A stretch of DNA of 64,000 nucleotides from Brevibacterium permense (GCF_025506275.1 NZ_QYCP01000079.1:1-64000); one strand, 5' to 3'; positions 15,728-27,207 are shown, counted from the stretch's first letter. The notes: a model not told the origin generated them from the letters alone. Numbers and translations are program-made.

Positions 15728-16534
15728 ATGGCAGTGAGAAATTCTTCGACACCCGATCCTGCGGGCGTGGATTCTGAGCGGAGTGGGATGGACTCTGCAC
15801 AGGCACACGCGGTCGATCGAACGCTGTTCGCCGCCCCCGGAGCCGCGGAACTCACCCGGCTTTCTGCCGTCGATACCGTCCGAGCCCGAGTTCTGCTCTC
15901 CATCGAGCACGCTCTGCTCGCGCCGGGCAGCAGACTGCCGAAGACCGAGCTATTGGCGGCGGGCCTCGAGGTCAGCTTCATCACAGCCCGTCGGGGACTC
16001 GAGAGCCTTGTCGAGGACGGTGTCCTCGTGCGCAGGCGGGGCCGTGGAGGCGGAACGTTCGTTGCCGACGACCCGCCGCATCTCAACGACTCCGCTGTCA
16101 CCGCCTACCGGGCAGACGCGGACGCGATCCATCGGCTCATCGACCAGCGCAGTCTGATGGAATCGGCCATTGTGGCTGAGGCGGCGATGCGGGCCACCCC
16201 CGAGCAGTGTGATGAGCTCGATGCTCTCATCCAAGCGTCGGCCGATGCCGAGGACTGGCATGAGCACCATATTCCTGACACTCGTTTCCACCGATTCATC
16301 GCAGAGATCAGCGGTTTGCCCGAGGCTCAGACTTACCTGGCCTGCTATGGCGGTCTGACGAAGTACTTCGTGCCCTACCCGCAGGAGCAGCTTGAGGAGG
16401 GGCGTGATCATCACCGGCGGCTCGTGGCCGCTTTGCGGAATCATGATCCCCTCGCAGCCGTCGAGATCACCCGTGTCCATGTCGATGCCTTGCGGCGTGA
16501 GATGTTCGTCGGACTTGAGGAAAATGACGGATGA
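15728..16534 (+). CDS. GntR-family (FCD-type) regulator
   Basis: A 268-aa regulator. After a ~45-residue variable N-terminus comes the GntR winged helix (LLAPGSRLPKTELLAAGLEV, then ARRGLESLVEDGVLVRRRGRGGG). The C-terminal helical FCD effector domain has the metal-ligand-like pattern DTRFHRFIAEISG and a later HHRRLVAALRNHD with a His. FCD regulators bind carboxylates or amino acids. It is divergent from the nitrilase/permease operon and overlaps the following ASCH gene by 4 bp, so the two are co-translated. Confidence 0.85.
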   Translation: MAVRNSSTPDPAGVDSERSGMDSAQAHAVDRTLFAAPGAAELTRLSAVDTVRARVLLSIEHALLAPGSRLPKTELLAAGLEVSFITARRGLESLVEDGVLVRRRGRGGGTFVADDPPHLNDSAVTAYRADADAIHRLIDQRSLMESAIVAEAAMRATPEQCDELDALIQASADAEDWHEHHIPDTRFHRFIAEISGLPEAQTYLACYGGLTKYFVPYPQEQLEEGRDHHRRLVAALRNHDPLAAVEITRVHVDALRREMFVGLEENDG

Positions 16535-17052
16535 GTGGCGTAGAGCCCGGCAGCGGCGACCTCGGCGCTTTTTGGTCGACGGCGAGAAGCTGCATCCCCG
16601 CCCTCCCGGAGCCGATACCTGAAGCATGGGCATTCGGTGCGACTCCCGAGCATGCGGACGATCTCCTCGCCCTCGTTCTGGATGGGACGAAGACGGGAAC
16701 CGCCTCGGCGCTGTGGGACATCGAAGCCGACGGTGAATCCGTCCCCGAGGTGGGCGAACTGAGCATCATCCTCGACGGCCGAGGCCGGCCGAGGGCCCTC
16801 ATTGAAACCACGGCGATCGACATCGTTCCGTTCTCCGAGGTGACCGCCGAGCATGCCCATTCGGAAGGGGAGGGCGATCGAAACCTGGCCGCCTGGCGCG
16901 AGATCCATGAGCGCTTTTGGCAAGAGCATGGGCAACGCGGATTCGCGCCCGAGATGCCGGTCGTCTGCGAACGTTTCCGGTTGCTGTTCGACGTAGAAGA
17001 CGAAGGGCGCGTGAGCGTCTCCGGCGACGAAACACAGGGGACGAGCAGATGA
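16531..17052 (+). CDS. ASCH-domain protein
   Basis: A 173-aa protein with an ASCH domain: LALVLDGTKTGTASALW is the strand-turn-strand motif with Lys-Thr-x-Thr found in the family, and GELSIILDGRGRPRALIETT follows. The last part (AAWREIHERFWQEHG) matches the helix common in the actinobacterial group. ASCH domains bind RNA or nucleosides; E. coli YqfB of this fold removes the acetyl group from N4-acetylcytidine. Activity here is unknown. It overlaps the genes before and after it by 4 bp. Confidence 0.8.
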   Translation: MSGVEPGSGDLGAFWSTARSCIPALPEPIPEAWAFGATPEHADDLLALVLDGTKTGTASALWDIEADGESVPEVGELSIILDGRGRPRALIETTAIDIVPFSEVTAEHAHSEGEGDRNLAAWREIHERFWQEHGQRGFAPEMPVVCERFRLLFDVEDEGRVSVSGDETQGTSR

Positions 17053-17678
17053 ACGAGACCGAATACTGGGACCTCATCCACACGGAACGCGCGCGCCTGG
17101 CCGATCTGCTCACCACACTCGAACCCGAGCAGTGGGCGCTCGCCACTCTGTGTGCAGACTGGACAGTCGAGCAAGTTGTCGCCCACCTGACCGCCATGGC
17201 CAACACCGGGAAGTGGGCCTGGATCCGCAGCATCGTCCGGGCGGGATTCGATCCTGCCAAACACAATGCGCGACTGCTCGAGCGCCGTCTCGGTGATTCA
17301 CCAGAGGAGACCCTTGCGAAGTTCCACAGCTCGATCCCACTGACTGTCGCCCCGACCAAAGACCTCCCGGCCTTCCTCGGCGAAGTCATCGTCCACGGAC
17401 AGGACATCGCAAGACCATTGGAATGCGACCTGACCCCCGCCGTTGAGGCGGCAGTCGAGGTGGCCCGATACTTCGCCTCCAAGGACTTCGCAGTGAACTC
17501 GAAGACCCTGGTCAAAGGGCTGAAGCTCAGTGCTGTCGACGCCGACTTCGAGTCCGGAAGCGGGCCGGAGGTGACCGGTCGTGTCCTCGACCTCGTCCTG
17601 GCCATGGCCGGCCGACCGGAAGCACTGACAGATCTGGCGGGGAGCGGAGTCGCCGAACTCCGGCAGCGGATGGACTGA
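17049..17678 (+). CDS. DinB/maleylpyruvate-isomerase-type four-helix protein
   Basis: A 209-aa protein of the TIGR03083/MDMPI_N type. The first helix carries ERARLADLLTTLEPEQWAL and the second CADWTVEQVVAHLTAMANT, where the His of VVAHL is the usual metal ligand. A later HGQDIARPL supplies a second His, typical of the mycothiol-dependent DinB group. The ATG at 17049 overlaps the ASCH stop (ATGA). Family members are mycothiol-dependent enzymes, or uncharacterised; I cannot assign a substrate. Confidence 0.8.
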   Translation: MNETEYWDLIHTERARLADLLTTLEPEQWALATLCADWTVEQVVAHLTAMANTGKWAWIRSIVRAGFDPAKHNARLLERRLGDSPEETLAKFHSSIPLTVAPTKDLPAFLGEVIVHGQDIARPLECDLTPAVEAAVEVARYFASKDFAVNSKTLVKGLKLSAVDADFESGSGPEVTGRVLDLVLAMAGRPEALTDLAGSGVAELRQRMD

Positions 17679-17768
17679 ATCCTCAGCGGTCAGAGTGCTG
17701 CGACGCGTGTGCCGGAACATCCCTGACGACGAGATGAACGTTGCGGGTGCTCAGCCGAATCCGACGAC

Positions 17769-17999
17769 TTGACTACGGAGAACCTGACTCCGATCCTCGA
17801 CCGGCTCGACGCCTATGTCGAGGCCGCTGAAGACGTCGGTCGCACCGACCTCGACGCGATCGGCGACGCAGTCAGTCTGGAGGAGCGGATCCGCGGAGTC
17901 GTCCTCGGCAGCGGGCTGCGCCGACCGCTGCTCGAGGCGCTGGTCCTGCTCGCACAGCAGCACTTCGCGCAGGACCTCACTCGCTCGGAAGTAAGCTGA
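17769..17999 (+). CDS. Small hypothetical protein
   Basis: A 76-aa frame from TTG 17769 with the strong third-position GC bias of real genes here. It is Leu/Asp/Glu-rich and predicted to be helical (ILDRLDAYVEAAEDVG; LLEALVLLAQQHFAQD). There is no good ribosome site before the TTG, so the exact start is open. Its 3' end overlaps the convergent gene at 17977-18207 by 23 bp. I do not recognise a family. Confidence 0.45.
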   Translation: MTTENLTPILDRLDAYVEAAEDVGRTDLDAIGDAVSLEERIRGVVLGSGLRRPLLEALVLLAQQHFAQDLTRSEVS

Positions 18000-18207
18000 C
18001 CGGGAACAGCTCCGTCCTGGCGATGACGCGATCGCGTTCGGCGGCCTGCGCCTGACGTCGGGGATCTGTCAGGTAGGAATCGAGCGCTTCCTCGGATTCG
18101 AACCGATAGAACTGCACCTCGCGGTCAGCACCGGCGTTCGCTGAGCTTGCCTGTTCTTCCGGCTTTACCGAGCTCGGCCTCTGCTCACTCGGCAACTCCG
18201 TGCTCAC
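17977..18207 (-). CDS. Small dimeric alpha/beta-barrel-like protein (DUF1330-like)
   Basis: A 76-aa product whose second half, FYRFESEEALDSYLTDP then ERDRVIARTELFPV, looks like the DUF1330/EthD ferredoxin-like fold, in which such a segment ends the domain. It starts at GTG 18207, overlapping the stop of the acetyltransferase gene (GTGA), so it is translationally coupled to that gene. The first 25 residues are disordered. Function unknown. Confidence 0.55.
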   Translation of the reverse strand: MSTELPSEQRPSSVKPEEQASSANAGADREVQFYRFESEEALDSYLTDPRRQAQAAERDRVIARTELFPVSLLPSE

Positions 18208-18668
18208 GACTCCGTCGGCTTCGCGTCGTAGGTGAGCCAGTTCGTCTTCGCCGCGACATCGTCATAGAGCACCTGAGCCTGAGCGTTGTCATCGGCGGTG
18301 ATCCACCGGACCACCGAACAGCCTTCGGCCGCGGCGATCGACTGCAGCCGGGAGATCAATGCACGGCCGACACCTCGGCCGCGCGCCTCGGGATCGGTGA
18401 AGAGATCGTCGAGCCAGATGCCGACGCTGCCTGTCGAGGGACGGGAGAAACGACGGTAGTCGGCGATTCCGACGATCGATCCGTCCGTCTCGGCGACGAG
18501 TCCCTGGCACTCATGGGCGGATTCGGTCAGCCACGACCACACGCGGGAGACGATCTCCTCGGACGGCTCCAGTCGGTAGAACTCGCGGTAAGCGCGGAAG
18601 AGCTCCTTCCACTGAGCCTCGTCGGCAGGAGCTGTGGGGCGGATCGTCGGGGCCGGGGACGTCGTCAT
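18204..18668 (-). CDS. GNAT-family N-acetyltransferase
   Basis: A 154-aa GNAT enzyme. The acetyl-CoA-binding motif A reads LFTDPEARGRGVGRALISRL (RGxGxG/A present), preceded by the beta-4 strand GIWLDDLF. The C-terminal part, DDNAQAQVLYDDVA, is the motif-B helix. I use ATG 18668 (GAGGA upstream); the open frame runs 13 codons further. GNAT enzymes acetylate small amines, antibiotics or protein N-termini; the substrate is unknown. The downstream small gene is coupled to it. Confidence 0.85.
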   Translation of the reverse strand: MTTSPAPTIRPTAPADEAQWKELFRAYREFYRLEPSEEIVSRVWSWLTESAHECQGLVAETDGSIVGIADYRRFSRPSTGSVGIWLDDLFTDPEARGRGVGRALISRLQSIAAAEGCSVVRWITADDNAQAQVLYDDVAAKTNWLTYDAKPTES

Positions 18669-18798
18669 CGGCAGTCCTCTCACTAGATTCGGTACACCAA
18701 TGACCACACTACGTTCTCCGCGTCTGGTCGCGTACAGATGTGACGACAGAAAAGTCCTCGGCGCGGAAGCCTGTCGACCTCCGCGCTGGGGACCGCGG

Positions 18799-18880
<82 letters not shown>

Positions 18881-18923
18881 TGAAGCGGCCACAGTCGCGG
18901 CCACAACGTCCTCAAGATTAGCA

Positions 18924-18959
18924 GGGGCGGTCCGAGTTGTTGAAAACTCGGACCGCCCC
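18924..18959. terminator. Strong hairpin between peroxiredoxin and tRNA-Leu
   Basis: A 15-bp perfect stem (18924-18938 with 18945-18959) with a 6-nt loop lies downstream of the peroxiredoxin gene and upstream of tRNA-Leu, both on the minus strand. Confidence 0.8.
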
Positions 18960-19016
18960 GATGCTCACGTTGAGCACGGGCAGTTCAGCCTGCCCGACGC
19001 TCAAGTTGCGGCAGGC

Positions 19017-19490
19017 TCAGGCAGCGTCGATACCGAGCTCCTTGCGCACGCGGGCGACGTGCCCGGTGGCCTTGACGTTGTACTGGGCGAGTTCGACCTT
19101 GCCCTCGGCATCGACGACGACGGTTGAGCGGATGACGCCCTGGACGACCTTGCCGTAGTTCTTCTTCTCGCCGAAGGCACCCCATTCGGTCATCATCGTC
19201 TTGTCCTCATCGGAGAGGAGGTCGAAGTTGAGACCTTCCTTCTCGATGAACTGATGCAGCTTCTCCGGCTTGTCCGGGGAGATGCCGACGACGGCGATTC
19301 CGGCGGCCTTGAGTGCCGACAGCGAGTCCCGGAAATCGCAGGCCTCGGTCGTGCAGCCCGGGGTCATAGCGGCGGGGTAGAAGTACACGACGACCCGCTG
19401 ACCTCGGAAATCGCTGAGGCTGACGGACTTCCCGTCCTGGTTGACGAGGGTGAACTCCGGGGCGGTGTCGCCGACCGACAGACGTGACAT
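19017..19490 (-). CDS. bcp: Thioredoxin-dependent thiol peroxidase (BCP/PrxQ)
   Basis: A 157-aa peroxiredoxin of the BCP class that reduces hydrogen peroxide and organic peroxides with thioredoxin. The active region is FYPAAMTPGCTTEACDFRD, with the peroxidatic Cys in PGC and the resolving Cys five residues later, as in atypical 2-Cys BCP enzymes. The typical GxPxF start is present as VGDTAPEFTLVNQDG. The ATG at 19490 follows AGGAG; the open frame extends upstream without conserved sequence. It is monocistronic and cytoplasmic. Confidence 0.93.
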   Translation of the reverse strand: MSRLSVGDTAPEFTLVNQDGKSVSLSDFRGQRVVVYFYPAAMTPGCTTEACDFRDSLSALKAAGIAVVGISPDKPEKLHQFIEKEGLNFDLLSDEDKTMMTEWGAFGEKKNYGKVVQGVIRSTVVVDAEGKVELAQYNVKATGHVARVRKELGIDAA

Positions 19491-19629
19491 GAATGCTCCT
19501 CCTGATTGGGGTGGTCTCCATGATGGACAACCATTGCTGACCACCACTCTATTCCGTTGCCGAGCCCAATGCCTCGACCGATGCACGCAGTCACCTCGAC
19601 CGATCCTTTCGCCGAGGCGGCCCGCCGTC

Positions 19630-21384
<1,755 letters not shown>

Positions 21385-21387
21385 TGT

Positions 21388-23142
21388 TCAGCCTTCGTTC
21401 TCGTTGGTGCGGGGTCCTGCTGCGGTGCTGGACGCCTCGGCCGGGTGGGCGTTCGGCGTCGGTCGGGCAGAGGTGGTGAAGCGCAGCTTCACGCCGGGAG
21501 GCAGCTGCGCGGCGAGGTCGAGATCGTCGACGCTGGCGATGATCGGATAGCCGCCGGTGAGCGGATGGTCGGGCCCGAAGAGCACCGGCTGACCGTTCGG
21601 CGGAACCTGCAGGGCACCGGTGACTGCGCCTTCGCTGGGCAGCTCGCCCGTGCGGGCACGTTCGAGTGGAACCTCACCGTTCAGTCGCAGCCCGACCCGG
21701 TCGGATTCGTGGGTGACTGTCCACTCCTGTGACAGCAGAGTCTCGATCCCGGCCTCGGTGAACCAATCCTCACGCGGTCCCAGCGTCACGCTCAGCGTCA
21801 CCGTCTCACTCGCCTGCGGAAGATCCCTTGGCTGCATGGGATTGGGATCGACGAGGTGGGGCGCCGTCCGCGGATCGTGCACACCCACCGTGGTGCCTTT
21901 GCCCACAGCGGTCGGACCGAGCCCGGCCAGGGTGTCGGCGGAGCTGCTGCCGAGAGCCGTCTCGACAGCGATTCCACCGCGCACGGCGAGGTAGCGCCGG
22001 ACTCCGCGCTCGGTTGGTCCGAGCTCGAGCTCGTCCCCGTCGGACAGGGCAAAGGCCTCGTCGAGGCGGGGCGTGAGGACCGTGCCATCGGCAGCGGTCA
22101 CTGTGATCGTTCCGGTGGCCCCGGTGACAGCGGCGACGCCGTCACCTGTGAAGCGCAGGAGCACTGCGCCCCCGAAGCTCTCCAGCCCGGCAGCGCTTTC
22201 GGCGTTTCCGACAAGACGGTTGGCTGTGGTCAACGCGGTGCGGTCGGCGGCACCGGCGGCGGAGACTCCCATCGAAGCGAAACCGGGCCGCCCGAGATCC
22301 TGGACGAGCAGCTGCAGCCCGGGACGCAGCACTTCGAGGTAATGGGAAGCCGCTGCCGTCGAGTCGGATGCCGATTCCGCTGCTGAATCCACCGCAGAAT
22401 CCGACGCCGAACCTGCCGAACCTGCCGAACCTGCCGCACCTGACGCACCTGTCGCACCTGACGAACCCGACTCCGCACTCGAGCTCGCGACCTCTACAGT
22501 CTCGCGCCCCGCCTCGGCGAATTTCACGATCGTGCCGGGTACGAACAGGGCCGGTGGTTCCCGGTTCAGGTCCCACAGCTTCGCATCGGTGCGTCCGATG
22601 AGCTGCCAGCCGCCGGGGGAGGAGCGAGGGTAGACGCCGGTGAACTCGCCGGCCAGAGCCACCGACCCCACTGGCACTCGCGTGCGTGGGGACGAGCGGC
22701 GGGGAACGTTGAAGAGTTCGTCGTCGCCGGCGAGGTAGCCGAAGCCGGGGGCGAACCCGGCGAACGCGACCTGCCAGGTCGCGGCCTGGTGGCGGTTGAC
22801 CACCTCGGCGGGGGAGACGGAGAGGAGGTCGGCCACCTCAGCGAGGTCGTCCCCGTCATAGTGGACATCGATCGTCACCTCACGGGCCGTATCCGAGGCC
22901 GACTCGGTGTGACCGAGCCCGCGCACTGCCTCGGCGAGGATCTCGGCGTTCGTGCGTGCGGGATCAAAACTGATCAGCACTGTGCGGGCGGCGGGGATGA
23001 GTTCGGTGACGCCGGGCAGATCGGCGGCTTCGAGGCTGTGGTGCAACGACATCGTCGCGCCCAGGTCCGCGCATTCGACGAGGAGGTGGCGCCTGGAGGC
23101 GGTGTGGAAGGTCAGGGAGTCGGCCAGCTGAGTCGAGGTCAT
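21388..23142 (-). CDS. Fused 5-oxoprolinase subunits PxpB-PxpC (KipI-KipA like)
   Basis: A 584-aa fusion. The N-terminal PxpB/KipI part (about 1-215) contains [20 protein letters not shown]. The C-terminal PxpC/KipA part (about 270-560) contains [20 protein letters not shown] and the later GPREDWFT. Between them lies a low-complexity Ala/Gly/Ser linker made by a 9-bp tandem repeat. PxpABC opens 5-oxoproline to glutamate using ATP. KipI/KipA domains also form the carboxyltransferase of urea carboxylase. The start at 23142 overlaps the upstream stop by 4 bp. PxpB and PxpC are separate proteins in E. coli and B. subtilis; fusion is common elsewhere. Confidence 0.9.
   Translation of the reverse strand: MTSTQLADSLTFHTASRRHLLVECADLGATMSLHHSLEAADLPGVTELIPAARTVLISFDPARTNAEILAEAVRGLGHTESASDTAREVTIDVHYDGDDLAEVADLLSVSPAEVVNRHQAATWQVAFAGFAPGFGYLAGDDELFNVPRRSSPRTRVPVGSVALAGEFTGVYPRSSPGGWQLIGRTDAKLWDLNREPPALFVPGTIVKFAEAGRETVEVASSSAESGSSGATGASGAAGSAGSAGSASDSAVDSAAESASDSTAAASHYLEVLRPGLQLLVQDLGRPGFASMGVSAAGAADRTALTTANRLVGNAESAAGLESFGGAVLLRFTGDGVAAVTGATGTITVTAADGTVLTPRLDEAFALSDGDELELGPTERGVRRYLAVRGGIAVETALGSSSADTLAGLGPTAVGKGTTVGVHDPRTAPHLVDPNPMQPRDLPQASETVTLSVTLGPREDWFTEAGIETLLSQEWTVTHESDRVGLRLNGEVPLERARTGELPSEGAVTGALQVPPNGQPVLFGPDHPLTGGYPIIASVDDLDLAAQLPPGVKLRFTTSARPTPNAHPAEASSTAAGPRTNENEG
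22406..22468 (-). repeat. Seven 9-bp tandem repeats in the PxpB-PxpC linker
   Basis: Units of GCCGAACCT type run at 22406, 22415 and 22424 (identical), then 22433, 22442, 22451 and 22460 with one or two changes. The period is a multiple of three, so copy-number change keeps the frame and only alters linker length (Gly-Ser-Ala type repeats in the protein). Confidence 0.85.
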
Positions 23143-23957
23143 TGGCGGTAGGTGTCTTCCGGTTCGTCAGTGATGAACATCTTCCCAGGTGAGTGCGTAA
23201 TCGCGAAGGGAACTCCCGATGCCTGGATGGCTGCCTGCGGAGTGACTCCGCAGGCCCAGAAGACGGGAATGTCGCCGTCTTCGATGGCCGGAGTATCACC
23301 GAAATCCGGGGCGCCGAGGTCATCGATGCCGATCTGGGAGGGATCGCCGATGTGGATCGGTGCACCGTGGACGGCGGGGAAGCGGTCGGTGATGCGCACT
23401 GCCTCGGCGACCTGGGAGGCCGGGATCGGGCGCATCGACACGACCATGTCCCCGCTGATCCGGCCGGCCGGACGGCAGGCCGTCGACGTGCGGTACATCG
23501 GCACGTTGCGACCGGCCTCCTGGTGGCGGATCGGGACGCCCGCTTCGGTCAGGCCGTTTTCGAAGGTGAACGAGCAGCCGATGAGGAAGGACACGAGGTC
23601 CGGATGCTGCTCCCACGCCTCGGTGGCGTCGGTGACCTCGTGGGTCAGGGCGCCGTTCTCCCAGATCCGGTATCCGGGAATGTCCGTTCGGATATCGCTG
23701 CCCGGGGCGAGTGCGGATGCCAGCTGTCCGGGTTCGAGGACGTCGACGACCGGGCAAGGCTTCGGGTTGCGCTGGGTGAAGAGGAGGACGTCGAAGGCCC
23801 AGTCCGCGGGGACGGAGATAAGGTTCGCCTGGACGAGTCCCGGTGCCATCCCCGAGGTGGGACCGTCGAATCCTGCCCGGATGCGTGCGCGGGCTTCCGC
23901 ACCCGCAGCCCGCATCGTGTCCATGGCAGATGTGCTGGTGGGGGTGGCAGCGTTCAT
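23139..23957 (-). CDS. YcsI-like putative hydro-lyase (DUF1445)
   Basis: A 272-aa DUF1445 protein. Conserved family stretches are seen: [33 protein letters not shown], and [16 protein letters not shown] near the C-terminus, followed by [13 protein letters not shown]. subtilis ycsI sits in the same operon type (ycsF-ycsG-ycsI-kipI-kipA). The mammalian mitochondrial D-glutamate cyclase contains a related domain, so interconversion of D-glutamate and 5-oxo-D-proline is an attractive but unproven role. It overlaps pxpA and pxpBC by 4 bp each. Confidence 0.85.
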   Translation of the reverse strand: MNAATPTSTSAMDTMRAAGAEARARIRAGFDGPTSGMAPGLVQANLISVPADWAFDVLLFTQRNPKPCPVVDVLEPGQLASALAPGSDIRTDIPGYRIWENGALTHEVTDATEAWEQHPDLVSFLIGCSFTFENGLTEAGVPIRHQEAGRNVPMYRTSTACRPAGRISGDMVVSMRPIPASQVAEAVRITDRFPAVHGAPIHIGDPSQIGIDDLGAPDFGDTPAIEDGDIPVFWACGVTPQAAIQASGVPFAITHSPGKMFITDEPEDTYRQ

Positions 23958-24739
23958 CGTCCGGCTCCGGCGAAGGCGGCGATCGTGACGCCTTCGGATT
24001 CGAGGAGGTCACGGGCCGCCCGGGCCATGTCGATGGATCCCTGGCTGTCGCCGTGGAAGCAGATGGACTGCGCGTCGACGTCGACGAGGGTGCCGTCGAC
24101 GGCTTCGACCTGTCCGGTCTGGACGAGGCGGAGGACACGCGCGGCCACGGCTTCGGGGTCGTGGAGGACAGCGTTCGGTTCCGACCGGGAGACCAGGGAA
24201 CCGTCGGGGTTGTAGGACCGGTCGGCGAAGGCCTCGGCGGCAACGGTCAGCCCGGCGTCGGCGGCGACGCGGTTGGCCACGCTGCCGGCGAGTCCGAGGA
24301 AGACCAACGAGTCGTCGATGGCTGTGATCGCGTCGACGACGACCTTCGCCTGCGCCTCATCGTGGACGATCGCGTTGTAGAGACCGCCGTGGGGTTTGAC
24401 GTAGGCGACGGTTCCGCCGACGGCAGTGGTCAGGCCGATGAGCGCGCCGATCTGGTATTCGACCTGGGCCTGCAGGGTGGCGGCGGGCACGTCGAGGGCG
24501 CGGCGGCCGAAGCCCTCGTAGTCGTCGTATCCGGGGTGGGCCCCGATGATGACTCCGCCCTTCGTGGCGGCGTCGACGGTGGTGCGGATGCCCTCGGGAT
24601 TGCCGGCGTGGAATCCGCAGGAGACGTTGGCGCTGGTGACGAGGCCGAGCATGGCCGCATCGTCGCTGACGACACGGTCGGGCACGTTCTCCCCGAGGTC
24701 AGAGTTGAGGTCGATTCTCAGTTCGCTGTTGACAGACAA
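23954..24739 (-). CDS. pxpA: 5-oxoprolinase subunit A (LamB/YcsF family)
   Basis: A 261-aa LamB/YcsF protein. It carries all family blocks: [10 protein letters not shown] near the start, [40 protein letters not shown] and ICFHGDSQG. These surround the active site of the PxpA subunit, which completes ring opening of phosphorylated 5-oxoproline. I chose TTG 24739, six bases after GGAGG; the stop of the upstream transporter lies 2 bases before it. Upstream in-frame starts would run far into that gene. The family usually has 245-257 aa. Confidence 0.92.
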   Translation of the reverse strand: MSVNSELRIDLNSDLGENVPDRVVSDDAAMLGLVTSANVSCGFHAGNPEGIRTTVDAATKGGVIIGAHPGYDDYEGFGRRALDVPAATLQAQVEYQIGALIGLTTAVGGTVAYVKPHGGLYNAIVHDEAQAKVVVDAITAIDDSLVFLGLAGSVANRVAADAGLTVAAEAFADRSYNPDGSLVSRSEPNAVLHDPEAVAARVLRLVQTGQVEAVDGTLVDVDAQSICFHGDSQGSIDMARAARDLLESEGVTIAAFAGAGR

Positions 24740-24741
24740 TG

Positions 24742-26046
24742 TCACCCTCCGATTCCGATCATTGCGAAGATGGGGCCGATGGACTGTGTGGCCGTGTACC
24801 ACGTGACCAGTGTTGCCGCGGTGCCGATGATGAGCAACCACTTCGGGTACGAATCAGTGCGCAGCAGGCGCGGCCTGAACCAGCCGATGTACATGAAGAT
24901 CGTCAGACCGATCGGCAGGATGAGGCCGTTGAAGCCGCCGACGAAGACGAGCAGTGTGGCCGGGGCGGTGCCGAGGACGAGGTAGACGACGAGCGAGACG
25001 ACGATGAAGGCCACGGTCGCCAGCTGCAGCGGCCAGCCGCCTTCGAGGCGTTTGGAGAACTCCGAGAGGAACGTCGCCGAGGTGTAGGCGGCGCCGATGA
25101 CCGAACTCAGAGCCGCGGCCCAGAAGATCGCGCCGAAGATGCGCATTCCCGCATCGCCGAGGACTGCGGCGAAGGCCTGACCGGCGGGGTTGGCCACGCT
25201 CGAGTCGAGGTCGAGAGCGACGCCGGAGGCAACGACGCCGAGGATGGCGAGGAAGAGGACGTAGCGCATGACGCCGGTGACGAGGATTCCCGACAGCGCC
25301 GAGCGCATGACCGAACCGGCATTCTCCGGGCCGGTCTTGCCCGAGTCGAGGTAGCGGTGGGCACCCGAGTAGGTGATGTAGCCGCCGACGGTGCCGCCGA
25401 CGATCGTGGTCACGGTGGCGAAGTTGATGGTGTCGGGCGCGATCGACTGTCTGAGCGCCTCACCGACCGGCGGGGTCGAGACGATGGCGACGATGCAGGT
25501 GAGGATGATCATCCCGACGCCGAGGACGAGGACGACGGCGTCGACGACCTTTCCTGCGCGTTTGAACAGGAAGATGCCGATCGCCAGGACGCCGGTGAGC
25601 AGTCCGCCGAGCTTCGGGTCGATGCCGAGCAGAGCATTGAGACCGAGGCCGCCGCCGGCGATATTGCCGATGTTGAAGGCCAAGCCGCCGACGACGATGA
25701 GGACGGACAGGAGGATGCCCGATCCCGGTACCGCCGAGGAGGCCAGTTGGGCCGCGCGTTTGCCCGAGGAGGTCACCATCCGCCAGATATTGAGCTGGAT
25801 GGCGATATCGATGAGGATCGACGCGAAGATCGCGAAGGCGAAGGCCGCACCCATCTGCGCCGTGAACGTGGCGGTCTGGGTGATGAAGCCCGGACCGATC
25901 GCCGAGGTGGCCATGAGGAAGATGGCGCCGATGATTGCGCTGCGGCTGATCTTGGACCCGATCTCACTCGTGGCGTTGCCGAGCCCCGACGTGGTTGCGT
26001 CCGATGAGGCGGATTCCGGCGGTTGGGATTCCGGTGCGTGTGACAT
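24742..26046 (-). CDS. NRAMP-family transporter (YcsG-like)
   Basis: A 434-aa membrane protein of the NRAMP superfamily with about 11 hydrophobic segments after a disordered 35-residue N-terminus. The region of helix 1 reads [16 protein letters not shown], in place of the DPGN metal motif of true Mn/Fe NRAMP transporters. Helix 6 ([20 protein letters not shown]) also lacks the usual MPH motif. Loss of both metal motifs suggests an organic substrate. It heads the 5-oxoproline operon, like B. subtilis ycsG, so uptake of 5-oxoproline or a related compound is a reasonable inference. Confidence 0.85.
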   Translation of the reverse strand: MSHAPESQPPESASSDATTSGLGNATSEIGSKISRSAIIGAIFLMATSAIGPGFITQTATFTAQMGAAFAFAIFASILIDIAIQLNIWRMVTSSGKRAAQLASSAVPGSGILLSVLIVVGGLAFNIGNIAGGGLGLNALLGIDPKLGGLLTGVLAIGIFLFKRAGKVVDAVVLVLGVGMIILTCIVAIVSTPPVGEALRQSIAPDTINFATVTTIVGGTVGGYITYSGAHRYLDSGKTGPENAGSVMRSALSGILVTGVMRYVLFLAILGVVASGVALDLDSSVANPAGQAFAAVLGDAGMRIFGAIFWAAALSSVIGAAYTSATFLSEFSKRLEGGWPLQLATVAFIVVSLVVYLVLGTAPATLLVFVGGFNGLILPIGLTIFMYIGWFRPRLLRTDSYPKWLLIIGTAATLVTWYTATQSIGPIFAMIGIGG

Positions 26047-26157
26047 GGGAGTCTCCGACTGTGTGGATGGTCAGTGGTTCCTTCGCGAGTGCCGATGGGT
26101 GAGGACAACGGTGTCTGTGTCCTGGCGCACGTGAAGTGGTAAACAATCTAGCACTCA

Positions 26158-26168
26158 TTGTTGAACAA
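26158..26168. promoter_or_regulatory. Inverted repeat between pxp operon and its regulator
   Basis: TTGTT-G-AACAA, a short symmetrical site in an AT-rich patch, lies in the 205-bp divergent promoter region. It is a candidate operator for the GntR protein encoded at 26252. The region holds no other gene. Confidence 0.4.
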
Positions 26169-26251
26169 AGATAGACGAGGCTCACATTTCCTTCGGTAGA
26201 TTGTGGACGGACCAGTGGGATATCGGGGCGCTGTTTCAGTAGGATGGAGAG

Positions 26252-26890
26252 GTGAATCACGATTCGTCCCTGGTCAACAGGCTCACTGACCGCCTCATCG
26301 CCGGAGAGCTGCGCCCCGGCGAGCGGCTGTCCGAAACCGCGCTGGCAAAGGAGTTCGATGTCTCGCGCAACACTCTGCGTGAGGCGTTTCGAGTCCTCGG
26401 GGAGCAGGGCTTGGTCACCCACATCCCGCACCGAGGCGTCTCCGTGGCGTCACCGAGCACAGCCGATGTCGTCGACATCTACCGGGTGCGTCATCATGTC
26501 GAGTGCTCGGTGCTCGAACACGCACCGCGCAATCACCCGAACGCAGTCCGGATGGAGGCGGCCGTCGATGCCGCCGAGAAGTTCGCGGCTGAGGAGAACT
26601 GGCTGGAGGTCGGAACGGCGAATATGGAGTTCCACAACGCCGTCGTCTCGCTCTCGGACAGCAGGAGGCTGATGCAGTCGTTCTCCAATGTGCTCGCCGA
26701 GCTGCGATTGGCGTTCCTCAAGGTCGAGGTCCTCGATTTCCTCCATGCGCCGTTCATCGGCCGCAATCAGGAGGTCATCGATGTCTACCGCACGGACGGT
26801 CCGGCGGCCGCAGCGACGCTCCTCGGCGCCTACCTCGGTGACTCCGAACGCCAGGTGCTCGGCGCCTACGCCCGCGCCGGCCAGGACTGA
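26252..26890 (+). CDS. GntR-family (FCD-type) regulator, divergent from the pxp operon
   Basis: A 212-aa regulator starting at GTG 26252. The N-terminal winged helix shows RLIAGELRPGERLSETALAKEF, VSRNTLREAFRVLGEQGLV and the wing HIPHRGVSVA. The FCD domain contains NMEFHNAVVSLSDS with the metal-binding His. Its divergent position suggests it represses the NRAMP-pxpA-ycsI-pxpBC-biotin carboxylase operon until a carboxylate inducer, perhaps 5-oxoproline or glutamate, binds. In B. subtilis the matching cluster is controlled by KipR, which belongs to another family (IclR). Confidence 0.87.
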   Translation: MNHDSSLVNRLTDRLIAGELRPGERLSETALAKEFDVSRNTLREAFRVLGEQGLVTHIPHRGVSVASPSTADVVDIYRVRHHVECSVLEHAPRNHPNAVRMEAAVDAAEKFAAEENWLEVGTANMEFHNAVVSLSDSRRLMQSFSNVLAELRLAFLKVEVLDFLHAPFIGRNQEVIDVYRTDGPAAAATLLGAYLGDSERQVLGAYARAGQD

Positions 26891-27091
26891 GCCGTACTCG
26901 GACTGGCCTGGGCCGAGAGCCGCTCGTCCTGCCTCTGACCGGAGCCCGCGAGTCGTTCCCGACCAAGACGCCGCCGCAACAGGTCCAAACCATTGATCTG
27001 GTACACCCTGTTCTGGATTGCACAGGGAGGAACCAGATGACTTGAGAACAAGGTGAGCCGAAACAGCGAGCCGGCAAGGGGGAATGCGAAA

Positions 27092-27123
27092 GAACCGCTC
27101 CCGACCGAAGTCGAAAGCGGCTC
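27092..27123 (-). terminator. tRNA-Lys terminator with UUCG-type tetraloop
   Basis: On the minus strand the RNA forms an outer 8-bp stem (27123-27116 with 27099-27092) and an inner CGAC-TTCG-GTCG hairpin (27113-27102), followed by TTTC. It lies just after the tRNA. The rest of 26891-27134 shows no gene. Confidence 0.7.
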
Positions 27124-27134
27124 TCTCTGTGCTG

Positions 27135-27207
<73 letters not shown>

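Noticed and set aside
24739..26007. 422-codon plus-strand frame opposite the NRAMP-like gene
   Set aside because: Low-complexity acidic shadow of a membrane protein gene.
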